Below the pieces are notes generated by a model. That model was not told the DNA's origin, searched no databases, and worked only from the letters and a program-made list of their open reading frames with translations. Both the position numbers and the translations under genes were made by a program. 64,000 bases of DNA from the NCBI GenBank assembly GCA_008638375.1, contig CM018052.1:8820506-8884505 (forward strand), read 5' to 3'. The stretch is from Nyssa sinensis. Its lineage: Eukaryota; Streptophyta; Magnoliopsida; Cornales; Nyssaceae. Of this stretch, positions 60,069-64,000 are shown in pieces (position 1 is the stretch's first letter; the number at the start of each line of letters is the position of its first letter).

Positions 60069-61265
60069 TTTGAATGTTCTAAGAGGGGTGAATAAAACTT
60101 TCCTAAGAACTTTAGGCTTCTATTTAATAAATCTTTTTTTTCTTGAGCCTAATTGAGGGTTAATTATTCTTTCCCCTTAACTTTCTTAAGTAAGATGAGT
60201 TGTAGCTTGCTAGTGATTTTAGTTTGTCTTAATTAGTTCATCTACTTGCTAAGCTCACTTCTTTTTGATAGTTGAGTTTCAAATTGATTGTATATGTATA
60301 TCATTCACTTAACTAAACTAAAGTCATTCATTCAATTGATAAAGTATTCATGTTCATATGTAATGGTTTATCTTAGTTTTATCTTGTGGTGATCTAAATT
60401 GTAGGATTGCTTTGTGTAAGAATTTAACTCTTCACACAAATTTCACAAGCCTTGTGAATCATACGAAATTTGCAATCACTAATCAATGTAAGATCGTGCT
60501 TCAAGCCTTCTGTGTAAGACTCAATCCCCTCCCTTCTTGCTTCTTTGCCATTTAGAAGCCTTTGAGTACATATAGTGTATGGTTCCGACCATCTTTTCCT
60601 GTGGTCAACCACATATCCCTTCTTAATTTTGATGAGTTTTCGCTCAGTTTGGTCGACCATCTTTTCCTATGGTCAACCACATCTGTGAAACTCCTTTGTG
60701 GTCGACCACGAATCCATGAGATCTCCTCTATAATCGACCACAACATAGTTTGATCTACGTTGTGGTCAACTAGGTTGCTGGGGAGACAGCGTAAAGACCT
60801 GAACCACCTATGGTCAACCATGGCATAGCCTGGTCAACCAAGTCACATTTTGTGATGCACTGGGCCTGTGATTGACTATGTTATAGCCTGGTCGACCAGG
60901 TTACACCTTTGTGACTCACTGGTTGACCAAGGTTGAGCCTACTTGGATTTTCCCCTTTTTAAAGTAACCCAACTCCAAATGTTGGACACTCAAAACTCCT
61001 AACTGGCTATTCCTAGGACTTTCTTGACACTTTAATTGAGTTTCTAACCTTAGCGTCTTCATCTTGGTCGTTATAGTTTGAGCACTTCATGTTTACGAGG
61101 CTCGAGTCTTCCTTGAACTTCTTTGCCTTCATCCTTGTTTTTGAGCTTCTCGAGTGCCTTCAAGCCCTTGTGTATGATCTCAATGGTTTTCAATAAAGCC
61201 TTCAATCCTAGAGTTACATACACATGTCATGAATTTGCCAACTATGCTTAAACCTATCACTAATA
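60069..61265 (-). repeat. Solo copia-type LTR inserted in LINE
   Basis: About 1.2 kb flanked by AGGAG at 60064-60068 and 61266-61270. Joining the flanks at one AGGAG continues the LINE RT frame exactly, so the insertion is well supported. It has the G-rich phrase CTAAGAGGGGTGAAT (near 60079), as in the copia LTR at 6190, on the same strand, and a large palindrome array. Confidence 0.75.
60579..60939. repeat. TGGTCGACCA palindrome array
   Basis: At least ten variants of TGGTCGACCA/TGGTCAACCA in about 360 bp. Each is nearly self-complementary, so hairpins and cruciforms are possible. Confidence 0.85.
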
Positions 61266-61440
61266 AGGAGGATCCTTTATGACTGCTATTTTTCTTGTGA
61301 TAAAAGCCTTTAGCCAGATGCTGATGAAGACTCTGCGAGAAGGCTCGTTGGAGGAGTTCTAAGTGTATAGGATTGAGAGGGACTCATATTATAGTCTTTT
61401 ATTCAGTTTGTAATGATGATAAATTAATATTTGTGGGCCA
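61266..61440 (+). mobile_element. LINE reverse transcriptase fragment, continued
   Basis: Continues the RT: FLVIKAFSQMLMKTLREGSL, near 61288-61350. Ends in unassigned sequence near 61440. Confidence 0.7.
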
Positions 61441-61910
61441 GTGCATTACCAACTTATATATGTTCATTCTTTTCTGAAAAACTATTCCAACACATTTGTT
61501 TGACAAGTAAAGAAATTAAAGAGTACCACAAGGGGGTGCAACCCATGTACATGTTAGGTATACAAAAGAGCTCCAATCCTATAACCCTATGCATATATTA
61601 CCTAAAAATCAATAAAAGACTCCAACTTGATCTTGCAAGACTCTATACACCAAAAATAAAGGAGTCAGCATAATTTGTTTGAGAAAAACCAGAGAATGTT
61701 AATCTCTCTAAACAAATTCTCCTATTTCTTTCCTTCGTTCACACCCATCATAGGCAGTGTCTCCCACTCCTTTCTTACTCTATTACAAAAACAACCCTCG
61801 TTCCAACTCCTAAAAAAATAAAGTATGGAACTTGATATGACAAATGGACACCAAAAACAATAAAAAATAAAACTAGCAACTCTATTGACTAGCATAGCAA
61901 AAGCAAGTGT

Positions 61911-62060
61911 GAAGGATACTTCCTCCTCCTTGCACAAACAATGTTTGTTAGCCATTGAGAAGCACCTCTTCAACGCATCCACTGTGAAGGATACTTCCTC
62001 CTCCTTGCACAAAAAATGTTTGTTAGCCATTGAGAAGCACCTCTTCAACGCATCCACTGT
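61911..62060. repeat. 75-bp in-frame tandem duplication in LINE
   Basis: GAAGGATACTTCCTCCTCC at 61911 and again at 61986. Two near-identical copies of 75 bp (25 codons), differing at a few bases. Confidence 0.92.
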
Positions 62061-62762
62061 CAAAATAGCTCCACACGCAATTGTGCAGCCCAAAAAAAAA
62101 ACCTCCTTTAGACAGGCCTTGTTTGCCAAATGATCTTCAGAGAAAATCTTTACCGTGACCCCTGAGCAAGACATCATAGAAGGAACAAACCAAAAATACT
62201 CCTTACTTTGATGCCTTCCATCTAATAGCATCCTTATATTTCCTACCCCCTGATCTCCTAGAGCAGAACTAACAACTCCAGAATGTCCTCCAACTCCTAA
62301 TTCTTGAAATCACGCCCAAATCTAAGGTACCAAACTGCCCATTATGACCAACTGAGATAAATTCTTCTACTGAGGTGTTAGAACTTGCTGTGATCTTATA
62401 CAAATTTTGGAAACCTGTCCCTCAAAAAAAAAAAAAAAACTCTGCATGCCACTTAACACTATCCCTTCTTCCCACCTCAAAAGAAATAAAAGGTGAGAAT
62501 AACTCCCACACTCTCGTAATTCCATTCCAGAGACCCAGCCAATAGGTGGAAGGTATCTCTCTAGACCCACCCCAAGAGAGGCCATACCTTGAAGCAATGA
62601 TTTTCCTCCATGCTGCCTCCATCTCAATGGCGAACCCCCACAACCATTTACCCAGTAAAGCCTAATTGAACTCCTTTAACCTCCTAATCCCTAGGCCTGC
62701 TACCTTTACCAGATAGCTAATCTTATCCCAATTAACTAAATGATATTTCCTTTAATCCTCCT

Positions 62763-63052
62763 TGTTAAGCAATCAGTTGCTCCAAAAGCTTAAGCTTTTA
62801 GAGAATAGGCCAAAAATGTATATCAAGTTCTCAACACTTCCCCTCATGTGCGACTCTAGACTCACACGTGGAGAGGTAAAGAAACCACGGAAAGATGGAA
62901 AACAAAACAGAGTGCGAACAAACCAAATGGGGATAAATGCAAATGGGGAGACTTGAATCCAAGACCTCACACAACTATAGCTCTGATACCATGTTAAACA
63001 ACCAATTGCTCCAAATGCTTAAGCTTTTAGAGAATGGATCAACAATGTATAT
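62763..63052 (-). mobile_element. TRIM (terminal-repeat retrotransposon in miniature)
   Basis: Left LTR 62763-62836 (74 bp, TGTTAAGC...TCTCAACA), then a polypurine tract (ATGAGGGGAAG on the minus strand), a 155-bp non-coding centre, a PBS TGGTATCAGAGC (62980-62991, minus strand), and a right LTR from 62992 (TGTTAAACAACC). The right LTR loses its outer end at about 63052, near a C/A homopolymer run. The whole element is about 290 bp. Confidence 0.82.
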
Positions 63053-63058
63053 CTACCT

Positions 63059-63100
63059 CCCCCCCCCCCCCCCCCCAAAAAAAAAAAAAAAAAAAAAAAA
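63059..63100. repeat. (C)18 (A)24 homopolymer run
   Basis: Eighteen C followed directly by twenty-four A at the broken edge of the TRIM. Lengths may be affected by assembly or sequencing error. Confidence 0.9.
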
Positions 63101-63600
63101 GAAAATCTCTTTGAAGCTGCTCTAACCTTTTTCCACTCAAGGTGGAATAGTGAAGAGAGACATATCATAAGTGAGCAGGTTTGAGAGGGTACTCTTAATC
63201 AGTGTAAGATTTTGCCTTCGGAGAGATAAAACTTCTTCCAATGTGGTGCAAGCCTCCTCAGGAATCGTTCTACCATTACATCCCACACTGCCTTAACTTT
63301 GAAAGATGGCCCCAAAAGAAGGCCCAAACAGTTAGTTGGAACAACTCCCACTCTACGCCCCATGGTCAATGCCAACTCCTCTGTCTGTCTAACATGCCCA
63401 CCAGAACGATCTCACTCTTCGAAAGGTTAACCTTCATATTGACGAATGCCTCCAAGCTTAACAAAAACACCACAAATACTTCAGTTGATCTTTGTTACGT
63501 TTGCAAAAATGATAGTCATGTGCAAAAGGAAGATGATAAACTTGCACTTGTTCTGCCTCGAAACAGTGCACATTAAAGGTAAAGAAGTGTGAGACTCAGT

Positions 63601-64000
63601 GATAGATTTGAGATAAGAATGGCTAGGTAGAAGAGATGATACTTGTTTGAGGGTAGAAGCTCACTTTGATTAAAAGCACATAGTCTAGTCTCCCAACATA
63701 TTTCATGTCTATCTTTAGCTAGCGGCTGCAAATACTATTTTTTTTTTACCCTTGTTGATTGAAATAAGTTTGCTAATTATGATACTTGTTCAAAGGTGGA
63801 AGCTCATTTTAGGTAAACATTTGGCATGGTGTGTATAAAAGGGCATCAGAGAAGGATGGGATGAGTTCTCTAAGAGTGTTATCTTTTCGTTTAGGCAGGA
63901 GACTGAAATTTTGATACTTGGTGTGGGAATTAATCATTAAGAGAGGCTTACATCAAGTTATATGCCATCTGAGTAGATAGAGTTGCTTATGTGGCAGATT
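63601..64000. other. Intron 6 continued to window edge
   Basis: No recognisable element or exon. The next NTM1 exon is not present up to the edge. Confidence 0.4.

Larger units (their letters stand above)
61480..63600 (-). mobile_element. LINE fragment (RT to 3' end)
   Basis: On the minus strand: a late RT patch (near 63400-63480, a diverged NLSKSEIV region); RT C-terminus (LWNGITRVWELFSPFISFEVG, near 62460-62540); zf-RVT (LTVDALKRCFSMANKH and SFTLAFAMLV, near 61880-62070); and a 3' untranslated region near 61500-61570. Interrupted by a TRIM at 62763 and carrying an in-frame 75-bp duplication. Antisense to NTM1. Confidence 0.78.

Noticed and set aside
60579..60939. Palindrome array considered as a CRISPR-like repeat array
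   Set aside because: Spacing is irregular, repeats are only about 10-12 bp, and it lies in a plant LTR.
61722..62231. 169-codon frame as a host gene
   Set aside because: It is a LINE zf-RVT region lengthened by a 75-bp duplication.
58000..64000. Search for the last NTM1 exons
   Set aside because: No sequence continuing the Gly-Phe-Val-Leu-Asp-like segment with a fitting acceptor was found; the remaining exon(s) are presumed to lie to the right.

Overview
This is nuclear DNA from a repeat-rich flowering plant. The evidence is AT-rich sequence, plant-type Ty1/copia and L1/LINE remnants, and one split gene whose exons match plant alpha-N-terminal protein methyltransferase. I cannot name the species. 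A woody eudicot or magnoliid with long introns would fit.

Left part, 1-24,280: nested LTR retrotransposons with no host gene seen. Four related giant LTRs (2.9-4.2 kb; ends TGT(A/C)A...GACC/CCCC) occupy 2146-5051 (minus), 7188-10908, 11462-15594 and 18910-23106 (all plus). The first is attached to a tRNA-iMet-type primer-binding site and a non-coding internal region that runs off the left edge. The other three look like solo LTRs with 5-bp target duplications (perfect for 11462-15594, 4 of 5 for the other two). They landed in or beside two older copia elements: a minus-strand gag with its 5' LTR (5052-11461) and a plus-strand pol with its 3' LTR (16023 to about 23580).

Right part, 24,280 to 64,000: one host gene on the plus strand, an NTM1/METTL11-type N-terminal Xaa-Pro-Lys methyltransferase. 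Exons are 25003-25128, 25262-25406, 39057-39115, 49003-49122, 57148-57249 and 57937-57991. Frame and intron phases agree throughout. They encode about 202 residues; the last exon(s), about 75 residues judged from the Arabidopsis homologue, must lie beyond 64,000. Introns are 133 bp, 13.65 kb, 9.89 kb, 8.03 kb, 687 bp and more than 6.0 kb.

The long introns hold LINE fragments, a near full-length decayed copia (about 51340-56009), an internally deleted copia (44172-45658), a solo copia LTR inside a LINE, a TRIM element, and two families of short hAT-like MITEs (five copies, each with an 8-bp target duplication). Nearly all coding retroelements in the introns are antisense to the gene. A three-copy 84-bp tandem repeat lies about 480 bp upstream of the start codon. 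I saw no bacterial-type system, CRISPR array, or convincing functional tRNA or rRNA gene.
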